Assembly: GCF_028683095.1 (NCBI RefSeq)
Contig: NZ_JAJUBC010000003.1
Location: 186,001-250,000 of the forward strand
Source: Enterovibrio gelatinilyticus
GTDB taxonomy: Bacteria > Pseudomonadota > Gammaproteobacteria > Enterobacterales > Vibrionaceae
Reading direction: 5' to 3'
Length of the DNA stretch: 64,000 bases
Numbering within the stretch: position 1 is the stretch's first letter; every line of letters begins with the position of its first letter. A model generated the notes under the pieces. That model ran no database searches and had not been told where the DNA came from. It saw nothing but the letters and a program-made list of their open reading frames with translations. Both the position numbers and the translations under genes were made by a program. Of this stretch, positions 9,727 to 18,135 are shown in pieces.

Positions 9727-10407
9727 ATGATCGAATGGAAAGCCAACCACCTATGGTATTACGACGATAGCTTCCGTTGTTTCGGCGTTGATATTGGACA
9801 ACGTATGACGGTTATTCGCCTAGCCGATGGTGGGCTATTGGTGCATAATCCCTGCGAATTAACGGAATCACTCAAATCCCAAATTGATGCGCTTGGCATT
9901 GTGCGCTGTGTGACAACTGCTAACCACACCATGCATCAGCCTTTATCAGATTGGTGGCTAACGTATTCTGATGCGTATTTCTATTCCGCCCCAGATCTTG
10001 CCGCAAAACGTTCAGATATTGGATTTGATGGAGAGCTAACGTCTAAGTCTTCACCTCTTTGGCGAAACCAACTCTATCAAACAGTGTTACGCGGTAACAA
10101 TCAGCGAGAGGACGTCGTGTTTTGTGACCCCGAAAGCCAAACACTTGTCATTGGGGAAAGCATAATACTTTTAAGCGGAGGTTCTGTTTTGCGCCAACTC
10201 GTGGGCAAATCAAGTGGGTGCCACACCCATGTTCGCGTTCCTTTTTACGAAAAGTATCGTGTCACCGACATCAAGCTCCTCAGGCGCTCACTTCAAGAAA
10301 TTCTGACATGGCCATTTGATCATATCCTTCCTATTCATGGAGACCCTATTCAAGGTGACGGAAAGAAAAAGTTAGCGGCGGCATATAGCTGGGTCCTTAA
10401 CCATTAA
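9727..10407 (+). CDS. DUF4336 domain protein (metallo-beta-lactamase-like fold)
   Basis: A 226-residue protein of the DUF4336 type, which resembles the metallo-beta-lactamase fold. Visible cues are DGGLLVHNPCELTESL near residue 35, a TTANHTMH segment near 65, the LVIGESIILLSGG block and the late FDHILPIHGDPI. Two possible ATGs exist; the second (9727) has AAGGATG at proper spacing and gives MIEWKANHLWYYDDSF, so I use it. The stop codon lies inside a 7-bp tandem repeat. No substrate is known for this group. Confidence 0.75.
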   Translation: MIEWKANHLWYYDDSFRCFGVDIGQRMTVIRLADGGLLVHNPCELTESLKSQIDALGIVRCVTTANHTMHQPLSDWWLTYSDAYFYSAPDLAAKRSDIGFDGELTSKSSPLWRNQLYQTVLRGNNQREDVVFCDPESQTLVIGESIILLSGGSVLRQLVGKSSGCHTHVRVPFYEKYRVTDIKLLRRSLQEILTWPFDHILPIHGDPIQGDGKKKLAAAYSWVLNH

Positions 10408-10437
10408 CCATTAACCATTAACCATTAACCATTAACA
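10397..10437. repeat. Tandem repeat, 7-bp unit TTAACCA
   Basis: About 5.7 copies of TTAACCA. The array begins in the last codons of the preceding gene and supplies its TAA stop. It ends just before the DUF368 promoter region. Confidence 0.9.
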
Positions 10438-10530
10438 TCAATGAAATCACAACAAAGTAATTCATAGCCCTTTATATTCAAGTCGCTATAATTGGGCATA
10501 ATTTTTCACCCGCATCAACAGAAGCAATTC

Positions 10531-11454
10531 ATGAAACAGAATATACTAACCTTTTTCAAAGGAATGGCGATGGGAGCTGCAGACGTCGTTCCCGGCGTTT
10601 CAGGCGGTACAATCGCGTTCATTACTGGTATTTATGACACTCTTTTGGAGAGCATTCGTCGCGTCAACCCCTCCCTGTTCTCCCTATGGCGTAAAGAAGG
10701 CTTTGCCGCTGTTTGGAAGCACGTAAACGGTACATTTCTTTCTTCATTGCTAGCCGGTATTCTTACCGCAATCTTGACCTTAGCAAAAGCAGTTTCGTAC
10801 GCGCTAACAGAGCACCCAATCGTTATCTGGTCATTCTTTTTTGGCCTAATCGTAGCATCCGCAATTCATATGATTAAGCAAGTCGAGCGTTGGTCAGTCA
10901 AAGAGATCCTCTTTGCAATTGTCGGCGCGGTATTTGCCTACAGCATCACCGTTGCGAATCCGGTATCAATGGAATTCAATATGCTGACGGTTTTCATTGC
11001 CGGTTCCATCGCTATCTGTGCGATGATCTTGCCAGGTATCTCCGGCAGCTTTATTTTGCTTCTTCTTGGGATGTACGGCCCCGTATTGGATGCCGTAAAG
11101 AGTCTGCAGATTCCTATTCTTGCTTTATTTGCGCTAGGCTGCTTAGTCGGCCTTCTTAGCTTCTCTCATGTATTGTCATGGTTGTTGCGCTGTTATCGCG
11201 GTTTCACTATCGCCTTTCTGACGGGTTTGCTGATTGGTGCCTTAGGAAAAGTTTGGCCTTGGAAAGAAGTCATCAGCTTCAGAACTAACTCTTCAGGTGA
11301 GCAAGTACCACTGATCGAGAAAGCGTTATCACCAATGGCATTTGAGTCTGTGACAGGTCAACCGTCGCTACTACCCATCGCTCTAGTCATGATGGTTGTA
11401 GGTTTTGGTCTGGTTCTTGGCTTAGAGAAAATATCTCAAAAACTCGAAGACTAA
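10531..11454 (+). CDS. popT: DUF368 polyprenyl-phosphate transporter
   Basis: DUF368 proteins were recently shown to flip undecaprenyl phosphate back across the membrane for cell-wall synthesis (PopT); in V. cholerae the homologue matters at alkaline pH. This 307-residue protein begins MKQNILTFFKGMAMGAADVV and continues with the family signature PGVSGGTIAFITGIYDTLL; a second similar motif, ILPGISGSFILLLLGMYGPV, appears about 155 residues later, giving an internal repeat. Hydrophobic helices fill most of the rest. The ATG at 10531 fits the family start better than an upstream extension at 10492. A strong terminator follows. Confidence 0.9.
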   Translation: MKQNILTFFKGMAMGAADVVPGVSGGTIAFITGIYDTLLESIRRVNPSLFSLWRKEGFAAVWKHVNGTFLSSLLAGILTAILTLAKAVSYALTEHPIVIWSFFFGLIVASAIHMIKQVERWSVKEILFAIVGAVFAYSITVANPVSMEFNMLTVFIAGSIAICAMILPGISGSFILLLLGMYGPVLDAVKSLQIPILALFALGCLVGLLSFSHVLSWLLRCYRGFTIAFLTGLLIGALGKVWPWKEVISFRTNSSGEQVPLIEKALSPMAFESVTGQPSLLPIALVMMVVGFGLVLGLEKISQKLED

Positions 11455-11505
11455 TTATCATAGAGTTACGGTTTGCTATCAACGCAGCAAGCACAATTCA
11501 ACGTT

Positions 11506-11533
11506 AAGGGGTTGCGCAGGCAACCCCTTTTCT
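11506..11533 (+). terminator. Terminator of popT
   Basis: A perfect 10-bp stem (AAGGGGTTGC / GCAACCCCTT) with a 4-nt loop, then TTTCTT. Confidence 0.9.
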
Positions 11534-11610
11534 TATCACTGATTTCAAGACCTTACTCACATAGCCCGACAGGATAAAGTGATACACTTTTTCATGTCTA
11601 TTCCTCAAAA

Positions 11611-12072
11611 ATGCTCATCATGAAAACCAGCTTTGTTATCGGTCGTCGATTCGTCGATATTATTTTTGTCATCGTTTTTCTCGCTATCGGCTACGTTTTT
11701 GCTGACCTTTTTATTTTTTCAACGTCGAGCAAAACCATAATTAACGAGGACCATTGCACGCTTGGCACCACGGCGTGTAACTTTCAATCTGCCAACGCGA
11801 TCTTATCTACTGATAGCGTTAAACCCTTAGTGCCATCACAATTGGATGTGACTTTTTCAGATAGCAACGCTGCGCATCTGCTTCTTGCCTTAGAAGGTGT
11901 AGAAATGAACATGGGTGTATATAAGCTCAAATTGATGCGGTCTAAGAATAATCAATTCACCGGCAACGTGATGCTGCCTATTTGCATGGACGAAGAAATG
12001 ACATGGCGAGGCACAATCAGTAGTCCGGACAACGACACCATTTTGCCCGTAGAAATAAGGATGAAGCGATGA
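11611..12072 (+). CDS. Hypothetical membrane-anchored protein upstream of SCO
   Basis: A 153-residue protein with one N-terminal hydrophobic segment (about residues 14-36, FVDIIFVIVFLAIGYVFADLF) and an extracytoplasmic C-terminal domain holding three cysteines. Its last codons overlap the start of the SCO gene by four bases, so the two are translated together. Its position suggests a role with copper delivery or oxidase assembly, which is inference only. I do not recognise a family. ATG 11620 is an alternative start. Confidence 0.7.
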   Translation: MLIMKTSFVIGRRFVDIIFVIVFLAIGYVFADLFIFSTSSKTIINEDHCTLGTTACNFQSANAILSTDSVKPLVPSQLDVTFSDSNAAHLLLALEGVEMNMGVYKLKLMRSKNNQFTGNVMLPICMDEEMTWRGTISSPDNDTILPVEIRMKR

Positions 12073-12653
12073 AAACCAAAATCATCATACTGGCGCTAGC
12101 ATTGATTGCGGGATTGGGCGCTCGGTATATGCTCGAACAAAACCAAACACCTGACATTGTCGTGGAGCTTGGCAAATTACAAAGTGGTGACCAAACCGTT
12201 CAACTTTTTGACACCACAGATGAAAGGCTACGCGTTCTCTATTTTGGCTATGCACATTGTCCAGACGTTTGCCCAACGTCGCTCGCTATTCTTTCGGCTG
12301 CTTTAAAGTCATTGCCCGAAGAAACATTAGCAGGCGTGCGCCCAATTTTCGTTACTCTCGACCCGAAAAGGGATGACGCAGATGTAGCGAAAGAATATGC
12401 AGGCTATTTCCACCCAATGCTTGAAGGCACCAGTGGGAGTGTGGAAGCCATTGATGCACTCGCTAAGAAATATGGCGTGCTTTACCAAATTACAGAGTTA
12501 GAAGACTCTGCAATGGAGTATGCCGTTGACCACAGTTCCTATTTCTATTTCCTAAAACCAGATGGTGAGCTCATTGAAAAGGTGCCACACACGCTAAACC
12601 CCAACATGGTGTCTGATGCTATCGAACGTTTAGGCCCGAGTGCTAAGCGTTAG
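12069..12653 (+). CDS. SCO1/SenC family copper chaperone
   Basis: SCO proteins carry copper to the CuA site of cytochrome oxidase or act as periplasmic thiol-redox factors. This 194-residue protein has an N-terminal membrane anchor, the copper-binding motif HCPDVCPTS (Cys64, Cys68) in a thioredoxin-like fold and the distal histidine segment VDHSSYFYFLKPDG near residue 156. It starts inside the end of the upstream gene (ATGA-type overlap) and is followed 100 bp later by a PCuAC chaperone, so the three genes form a copper-handling group. Confidence 0.93.
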   Translation: MKTKIIILALALIAGLGARYMLEQNQTPDIVVELGKLQSGDQTVQLFDTTDERLRVLYFGYAHCPDVCPTSLAILSAALKSLPEETLAGVRPIFVTLDPKRDDADVAKEYAGYFHPMLEGTSGSVEAIDALAKKYGVLYQITELEDSAMEYAVDHSSYFYFLKPDGELIEKVPHTLNPNMVSDAIERLGPSAKR

Positions 12654-12752
12654 TATCAAACACATTTTCCGTGCTCTTTATGAGTGACTCGCTGAGCCCG
12701 TGTGCCTGATGTGTATTTTTCCGAAAACCGAATGTTTGAAAAAGGAGTGTCG

Positions 12753-13214
12753 ATGAGACCTGCCCCCCTGATATGTTCATTACTCGCTGGAGTATTCTCG
12801 TTCTCAGTCAATGCTGCTATTGAACTCACAGATCCTTATGCGCGAGCGACACCGCCAAGAGCCCCGAACAGCGCTGCATTTATGGTCATCAAGAACACAG
12901 GCTCCGAAACAGTCAGTTTGATCCGCGCAGAAACACCCGCGGCAAGAACCGTCGAACTTCATAACCATGTCATGGATGGAGGCATGATGAAAATGCGACA
13001 AGTTGATAGCATTGAAGTGCCCAGCCACGATAAAGCAACTCTAGAGCCCGGCGGTTTTCATATCATGTTGTTCGATCTCTCTACCCCATTAAAAGATGGC
13101 GAACGTCTTCCGTTAACATTGCACTTCTCGAATGGTACAGAGGTCACACAATTTATTCCTATTACGAAGGCAATGGTTGAATCAAAAATGAAACACGGCC
13201 ACGATAGCCATTAG
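12753..13214 (+). CDS. Periplasmic copper chaperone PCuAC
   Basis: A 153-residue secreted protein with a signal peptide (MRPAPLICSLLAGVFSFSVNA) and the copper-binding methionine/histidine set of the PCuAC family: LHNHVMDGGMMKMRQ followed about 20 residues later by GGFHIMLFD. A histidine-rich tail (KMKHGHDSH) may add metal affinity. The start at 12753 is chosen because AAAGGAG precedes it by six bases; an upstream in-frame extension would spoil the signal peptide. PCuAC works with SCO in building the CuA centre, matching the gene order. Confidence 0.92.
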   Translation: MRPAPLICSLLAGVFSFSVNAAIELTDPYARATPPRAPNSAAFMVIKNTGSETVSLIRAETPAARTVELHNHVMDGGMMKMRQVDSIEVPSHDKATLEPGGFHIMLFDLSTPLKDGERLPLTLHFSNGTEVTQFIPITKAMVESKMKHGHDSH

Positions 13215-13408
13215 AAATTGCTAAAATTCTAAGTATTTATGCTGACGTGTGACTTAGATTTTTAGGCAGTATCAACATTGAGGCGTACATCAAATGTCAT
13301 CTGGCGGCAGAATAGTGAATCGCAGTCTATGTTTATACTGCAACCAGTTATTCAACAGGTAAAAAGCAGTAAAAAAGGCAACCCAACAAAAACAATGAGG
13401 TTTTAACT

Positions 13409-13654
13409 ATGAAAATTCGTCTTCTAGCGTTAGCAGCGATTGCATCCAGCGCAGTTCTAGCTGGTTGTTCAAACAACTCAGCGCTTGAGCAAAGTGTTGC
13501 AGATCTGTCATCTAAAGTAGATTCTCTTTCAAACCAAGTTTCTTCTCTACAAGGTGACGTCGCTGATGTAGCTGCTGCAACCGCTCTGTCTTATGACGAA
13601 GCAGCACGTGCGAATGAACGTATTGACAACATGGCGCAGTCTTACACCAAGTAA
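13409..13654 (+). CDS. lpp: Major outer-membrane (Braun-type) lipoprotein
   Basis: An 81-residue lipoprotein with lipobox LAGC (Cys20), a long heptad-repeat coiled coil (SSKVDSLSNQVSSLQ...) and the C-terminal YTK. In Lpp the terminal lysine is joined to peptidoglycan by L,D-transpeptidases. The gene for such an enzyme lies directly downstream, facing it. An AATGAGG ribosome binding region precedes the ATG. The family call is secure; copy number per genome is unknown. Confidence 0.94.
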   Translation: MKIRLLALAAIASSAVLAGCSNNSALEQSVADLSSKVDSLSNQVSSLQGDVADVAAATALSYDEAARANERIDNMAQSYTK

Positions 13655-13672
13655 GCCGCTTTATAAGTCTCT

Positions 13673-14617
13673 CTATAATTCAGCGGCATCTTCGGATGCC
13701 GCTTCGCTTCCTAACTCAATTGGCATTCCTGACTGCACGGCGAGTGCGGCTCTATATCGACTCTCATTCATTTGATTACTTTTGAGCCAGAGCGACGTTC
13801 GCGTATCAGGCAGCGTTAACATTCGCGTTCCCGCTTGCGTTTCGTCTAGTGATAATGGTCGATGCGCTTCTACGTAAACGGCACCATCAGGCTCGTAGCT
13901 TGTTTTGACGGGTTCATTGATCACGCGAACTTTATCTCCCACCTTCACTTCATCGAATAGCCAAACAATATCTTCTGGTCTCATTCGAATACAACCTGAA
14001 CTGACACGTAGCCCGATACCAAAATCCTTATTGGTTCCATGAATTAAATACGTGCCAGTTCCATAAGCCAACCTTAAAGCATGCGTGCCTAAAGGGTTTT
14101 CTGGCCCAGCAAGGACAACCTCTGGTAAAACAATGTTCTTTGTCTCAAGGTACTCTTTGCGAATACTTTCTGGTGGTGTCCATGTAGGGTTTTCACGTTT
14201 CTGGCTGATCTTGGTTTTCATGATCGGCGTGTCACGCCCTATCCGACCAATGCCAATAGGAAAAACATTCACTTTCCCTATCTCTGGCTCAAAGTAATAC
14301 AAGCGTAATTCCGCAAGGTTAATCACCACGCCTTCGTAGTCCACATCTGGCAAAATGAGCTTTTGAGGGATAGTGACAAAAGTACCAGCATCAGGAAGAT
14401 AAGGGTCAATGCCAGGGTTAGCGGAAAGTAACGCTAAAAAACCGACGTTATATTGCTTTGCGATTAACTCTAGATGCTCGCCCTGTTTAATAACGTGAAT
14501 CGTATTCTCGCCAATTAGGCGGGTGTTTTCCTCTGGCCAATCATACTGGTTCGCATGAAGCGTCATCGGTAGGATGGCTGCACATAAATACAAAAAGGGT
14601 CGAAGCATCGAATTCAT
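13673..14617 (-). CDS. L,D-transpeptidase with LysM domain (ErfK/YbiS family)
   Basis: This enzyme family joins Lpp to peptidoglycan or makes 3-3 cross-links in the periplasm. The 314-residue protein has a signal peptide (to about residue 22), a LysM-like segment (HVIKQGEHLELIAKQYNVG, residues 41-59) and the YkuD catalytic domain with HGTN at His193 and SSGCIRM at Cys209. A C-terminal extension of about 60 residues ends in an Ala/Glu-rich tail encoded by the lpp terminator. Facing lpp tail to tail, it is likely the enzyme that anchors that lipoprotein. Confidence 0.93.
   Translation of the reverse strand: MNSMLRPFLYLCAAILPMTLHANQYDWPEENTRLIGENTIHVIKQGEHLELIAKQYNVGFLALLSANPGIDPYLPDAGTFVTIPQKLILPDVDYEGVVINLAELRLYYFEPEIGKVNVFPIGIGRIGRDTPIMKTKISQKRENPTWTPPESIRKEYLETKNIVLPEVVLAGPENPLGTHALRLAYGTGTYLIHGTNKDFGIGLRVSSGCIRMRPEDIVWLFDEVKVGDKVRVINEPVKTSYEPDGAVYVEAHRPLSLDETQAGTRMLTLPDTRTSLWLKSNQMNESRYRAALAVQSGMPIELGSEAASEDAAEL
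13683..13702 (+). terminator. lpp terminator inside the end of the L,D-transpeptidase gene
   Basis: GCGGCATC and GATGCCGC form a perfect 8-bp stem closed by a TTCG loop, 28 bp after the lpp stop. The U-run is weak (TTCGCTTCC), but the stem/tetraloop is very stable. It lies within the last codons of the opposing gene. Confidence 0.65.
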
Positions 14618-14930
14618 GAAACAAAAATCTCTAAGTCTGTGCAGCTATATAGCTGGAAAGGATGAGTGCTCATCGCTCAACGATAGATATATCAATTATA
14701 TACCCACACCGAACAATCAGTTGCTAAGTCACCCTTTTACTAACCTGCAGTGTTGAATGAGAACGGCAGTAACATATCACGTCATCCCCACTGCACTTGC
14801 AACTGACCTCGCTTAAAAGCCAAACAAATGTCGATTTTATCTCGACACTGAAACATCAAGTAAAAAGCAGTTTCTAGGCACTTTGAGGCATAATGTAAGG
14901 CACAGTTTGAAAAAAGTGGCGGTATCCCAG
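14618..14930. other. Intergenic region upstream of the L,D-transpeptidase
   Basis: About 310 bp holding the transpeptidase promoter and the 3' trailer of the next minus-strand gene. No ORF or strong hairpin seen. Confidence 0.4.
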
Positions 14931-15347
14931 TTAGAAATAGATACGCAAACCTAGCGAGCCTTCAAGTTTCAACGCTGAATCGTCCTGCCAATACCATGTA
15001 GTACCCGCTTCTCCGTAAAGTTCAATATTCCCTCGCCCCATAGGTGTCGCGGCGCCAACACCCACTCTTGGCCCCCATTTATGCGTAGAATCATCAATCC
15101 ATTGAAATCCACCAAAGCCATACAAAGAAAGCGGCAAATATTCAGGCCGAGCCAACCAAGGGCCAATATCCCACATTCCATCAACAGCAGCGCCTTTCTC
15201 TTCAATCCCCAAAGAAATGCGCATAGCATCTTGTGACACTGTCACACCAGACATTGGTGTACCTAAAAATACCCCAGCAGAAAACCCCTGTGACGACGCT
15301 GACATTGCTGGCAACAATAGTGCAAGCCCAAAGAGATAACGTTTCAT
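14931..15347 (-). CDS. Predicted outer-membrane beta-barrel-like protein
   Basis: A 138-residue exported protein. From MKRYLFGLALLLPAMSASSQ it has a typical signal peptide; the rest alternates glycines and aromatics (YGFGGFQWIDD, GEAGTTWYW) and ends with LEGSLGLRIYF, a C-terminal phenylalanine as in barrel proteins. It is short for a complete eight-stranded barrel. I do not recognise a named family. The ATG at 15347 is preferred over 15365 because the signal peptide then begins correctly. Confidence 0.65.
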   Translation of the reverse strand: MKRYLFGLALLLPAMSASSQGFSAGVFLGTPMSGVTVSQDAMRISLGIEEKGAAVDGMWDIGPWLARPEYLPLSLYGFGGFQWIDDSTHKWGPRVGVGAATPMGRGNIELYGEAGTTWYWQDDSALKLEGSLGLRIYF

Positions 15348-15675
15348 TTTAAATGTCCATTTCATGTGCCTTACTCAAACCAAAAGGCAACTAAATTCAT
15401 AACGCTCGTGGGATATTAACACTTATCAGCATATTATCAGCGGCTATTGAGAAAAATGCTTTACTGGTTATAAAACAAACACTTCAACCGTGAAACCGCC
15501 GACAACCTTCACACCCTTTGCCTTCCGTCACAACTGCTATCATCCGCGCCACCTTTTTCTTCGTAGTACGTAAACTTATGAAAGAAAAATGTCGTTATAT
15601 AGGTCTTTGTAGCAAGTGATAATTTTATCGTTCGTTATATAGCACCAAATTAATGCTGACCAATGGAGATCAACA
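15348..15675. other. Divergent promoter region before msrP
   Basis: About 330 bp between the barrel-like gene and msrP. It contains CGTTATATAG twice as near copies (about 15592 and 15633), roughly 40 bp apart, a possible regulator-binding pair or chance repeat. Nothing else is evident. Confidence 0.35.
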
Positions 15676-16695
15676 ATGCTGATTCGAGTGCCCAAGAAAT
15701 CCGAAATTAAAGAGCATGAACTGACTCCAGAGTCCGTTTACCACTCTCGTAGAGACATATTGAAGAAGCTCGGTATCGTGACGGCGACATTGCCCTTTGC
15801 AGCGCAAAGCCAAGCCAACATCTTTGATATTTTTGGTGGTGATGACGAAAAGAAAGCTGATGTGATTTTCGAACGTTCTGCATTGACGGCAAAACCGAGT
15901 ATTTATGGAGCAGATCTGCCTCTCACACCAGAAAAGAAAGTGCTTACCTATAACAACTTCTATGAGTTTGGTACGGGCAAAAACGATCCTGTCGAAAACA
16001 GCCAATCTTTTAGCGTTGACCCTTGGAAATTAGAAGTCACGGGGCTAGTCAATAATCCAATCTCGTTGACCTATGACGACCTCCTCAAACGTTTTACTCT
16101 TGAAGAGCGCCTATACCGCATGCGCTGTGTTGAAGCATGGTCAATGAATATCCCTTGGATTGGCTTTTCCTTGGGTGATCTAATTAGGGCAGCAGACCCA
16201 CTCGGTAGCGCAAAATACGTGGCGTTCGAAACTCTCTATGACCCCAAACAAATGCCCGGTCAAGCATCACAGTTTGTTGGCGGCGGCATTGATTACCCTT
16301 ACGTTGAAGGTTTGCGGCTAGATGAAGCCATGAACGACCTAACACTGCTTAGTGTCGGTCTCTACGGGCAAACGCTTGCACCTCAAAATGGTGCCCCAGT
16401 TCGGCTAGTCGTACCTTGGAAATACGGATTTAAAAGCATCAAATCGATTGTGAAGATTCATCTACTTGAGTCGCAACCTGCTACAACTTGGAATTTGTTA
16501 GCACGTCATGAATACGGATTCTACGCCAACGTGAACCCTCAAGTTGATCACCCGCGTTGGAGCCAAGGTTCTGAGCGATTTATAGGCGAAGGTTCGATCT
16601 TTAGCTCTCGTCGTCAACCTAGCACCATGTTCAACGGATACCAAGACGAAGTCGCAAGCCTTTATAAAGGGATGGATTTGAGGTCAAACTATTGA
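15676..16695 (+). CDS. msrP: Protein-methionine-sulfoxide reductase, catalytic subunit
   Basis: MsrP (YedY) is a periplasmic molybdopterin enzyme that repairs oxidised methionines in envelope proteins. The 339-residue protein begins [11 protein letters not shown] and has a Tat signal ([11 protein letters not shown] at residues 23-33 then a hydrophobic run). The molybdenum-coordinating cysteine lies in [14 protein letters not shown] (Cys151), and later blocks such as [15 protein letters not shown] match the family. Its stop overlaps the start of the membrane partner msrQ, as in the usual operon. Confidence 0.96.
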   Translation: MLIRVPKKSEIKEHELTPESVYHSRRDILKKLGIVTATLPFAAQSQANIFDIFGGDDEKKADVIFERSALTAKPSIYGADLPLTPEKKVLTYNNFYEFGTGKNDPVENSQSFSVDPWKLEVTGLVNNPISLTYDDLLKRFTLEERLYRMRCVEAWSMNIPWIGFSLGDLIRAADPLGSAKYVAFETLYDPKQMPGQASQFVGGGIDYPYVEGLRLDEAMNDLTLLSVGLYGQTLAPQNGAPVRLVVPWKYGFKSIKSIVKIHLLESQPATTWNLLARHEYGFYANVNPQVDHPRWSQGSERFIGEGSIFSSRRQPSTMFNGYQDEVASLYKGMDLRSNY

Positions 16696-17312
16696 AGCCT
16701 CTGGCAGTAAAGCACATAGTTTGGGTTAAAGCGCTCATTCATATTGTCAGTTTGTTATTTTTCGCCAACCTGATTTGGCTGGTGTTAAACAATAAGTTTG
16801 GTGCAGATCCTGTTGATGGCATTACGCATTACACCGGTATCGCTGCGCTCAATACTTTGATCGTCACCATGTTCGTGAGTCCTATTGCCAGATATGCCAA
16901 GCAAGGTCTCTTGGTCCGCTGCCGACGCGTTGTCGGGCTGTATAGTTTCTTTTGGGCGACGCTACACCTGTTTACGTATCTCGCCCTCGATTTAACCTTC
17001 AGCTTTGCACTTTTAGGAAGTGAAATACTTAGTCGACCTTACCTCGCCGTAGGGGCGGTTTGCTGGGTTATTCTCTTTGCCCTAACGGTCACGTCGACAG
17101 CTCACATACAACGCAAAATGGGGGCAAAATGGCAAAAACTGCACCATTACGTCTATTTGGCGCTTGTCCTAGCACCAATCCATTTTTACTGGTCATCAAA
17201 GTCAGAGTTAATTGAGCCAACTATCTATTTTTTGTTGGCGATTTCATTACTCGCCGTTCGCTGGAAAACCCTTAAAAGAATTGTATTTCGACCTGCTCTC
17301 AAGCGCAGATAG
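16692..17312 (+). CDS. msrQ: Heme-binding membrane subunit of the MsrPQ system
   Basis: MsrQ (YedZ) is a b-type heme membrane protein that passes electrons from the quinone pool to MsrP. The 206-residue sequence has about six hydrophobic helices, with candidate heme-ligand histidines in [12 protein letters not shown] and [19 protein letters not shown]. It starts at TTG 16692, overlapping the msrP stop (TTGA), which shows translational coupling. Confidence 0.95.
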   Translation: MKPLAVKHIVWVKALIHIVSLLFFANLIWLVLNNKFGADPVDGITHYTGIAALNTLIVTMFVSPIARYAKQGLLVRCRRVVGLYSFFWATLHLFTYLALDLTFSFALLGSEILSRPYLAVGAVCWVILFALTVTSTAHIQRKMGAKWQKLHHYVYLALVLAPIHFYWSSKSELIEPTIYFLLAISLLAVRWKTLKRIVFRPALKRR

Positions 17313-17426
17313 CCTCACTTTTGAACGCTTCACCACATTTAGACACCCGAATTAGTGCAAATTTTTATTTTTTGCCATACTTTAGGTAACCCTTTGTCGT
17401 GAAGCTTGTTTTTGGAGTAGGCTTTT

Positions 17427-18056
17427 TTGCTGGATGAACTTATTTCACAAAGCTTGAGAGACTTTCAATTAGACTGTCTCAGTTTCTGTGAACACCATTA
17501 TCCAACGATTCATAATCGCGGGATGAAAGAGAGCCATCTCGGCAAGGCATTGGCGCGTCGTATTATGCACTCTTACGACAAGCTAGACATTGACACCACC
17601 TGTCGATCAGTCGAAGAATCTAATACAATTAAACAATTAGTGTTTCTCGTCGATACACCAGAGCACCAAATCTATATCGTCGCGCATCGTCTCATCAGCG
17701 CAAATCTAGCCTGCCGTAGAGCAATTGTTAACGATATGAAATGGACGCTTGATCACCTTGAAGCACCCAATGACAAAGAAAGGCGTATCATTGTCATCGC
17801 AGACCACTGGATTGACCGTTCTGTTGCGAGTAAAGCAGTACCCCACTGGTGGTTGGGTCATCAACCTATTCATCAAGCCGATTTTGCCGCCCAGGGCGTT
17901 AAACTTGTCGACGCAGAGCACTCTCTTGCCGGCGATATTGAGGTAGTGTGTTCAATCACGGGTGGACGACATCGAATTTATCATCCGCTTCATCGGCAGC
18001 GAGATGGGTTGCCACTTCATAAATACCTTTTGTTAACGGCGACATATCCGTTGTAG
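17427..18056 (+). CDS. Hypothetical protein (about 209 residues)
   Basis: A soluble protein with no recognised family, starting at TTG 17427 with GGAG nine bases upstream. It is rich in histidine and tryptophan (WIDRSVASKAVPHWWLGHQP) and has a central hydrophobic strand pattern (RRIIVIADHW) that could belong to an alpha/beta fold. It lies alone between msrQ and the MATE gene, about 115 bp after the former. Codon use looks like that of its neighbours, so it is probably a native gene. Confidence 0.6.
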   Translation: MLDELISQSLRDFQLDCLSFCEHHYPTIHNRGMKESHLGKALARRIMHSYDKLDIDTTCRSVEESNTIKQLVFLVDTPEHQIYIVAHRLISANLACRRAIVNDMKWTLDHLEAPNDKERRIIVIADHWIDRSVASKAVPHWWLGHQPIHQADFAAQGVKLVDAEHSLAGDIEVVCSITGGRHRIYHPLHRQRDGLPLHKYLLLTATYPL

Positions 18057-18135
18057 AAGTTATTTAGGTATTCTACCCACCCGTTGTTAACGCATTCTCC
18101 ATTAATTGCTTTCATCTTTTCACGCCGGAAACGCC

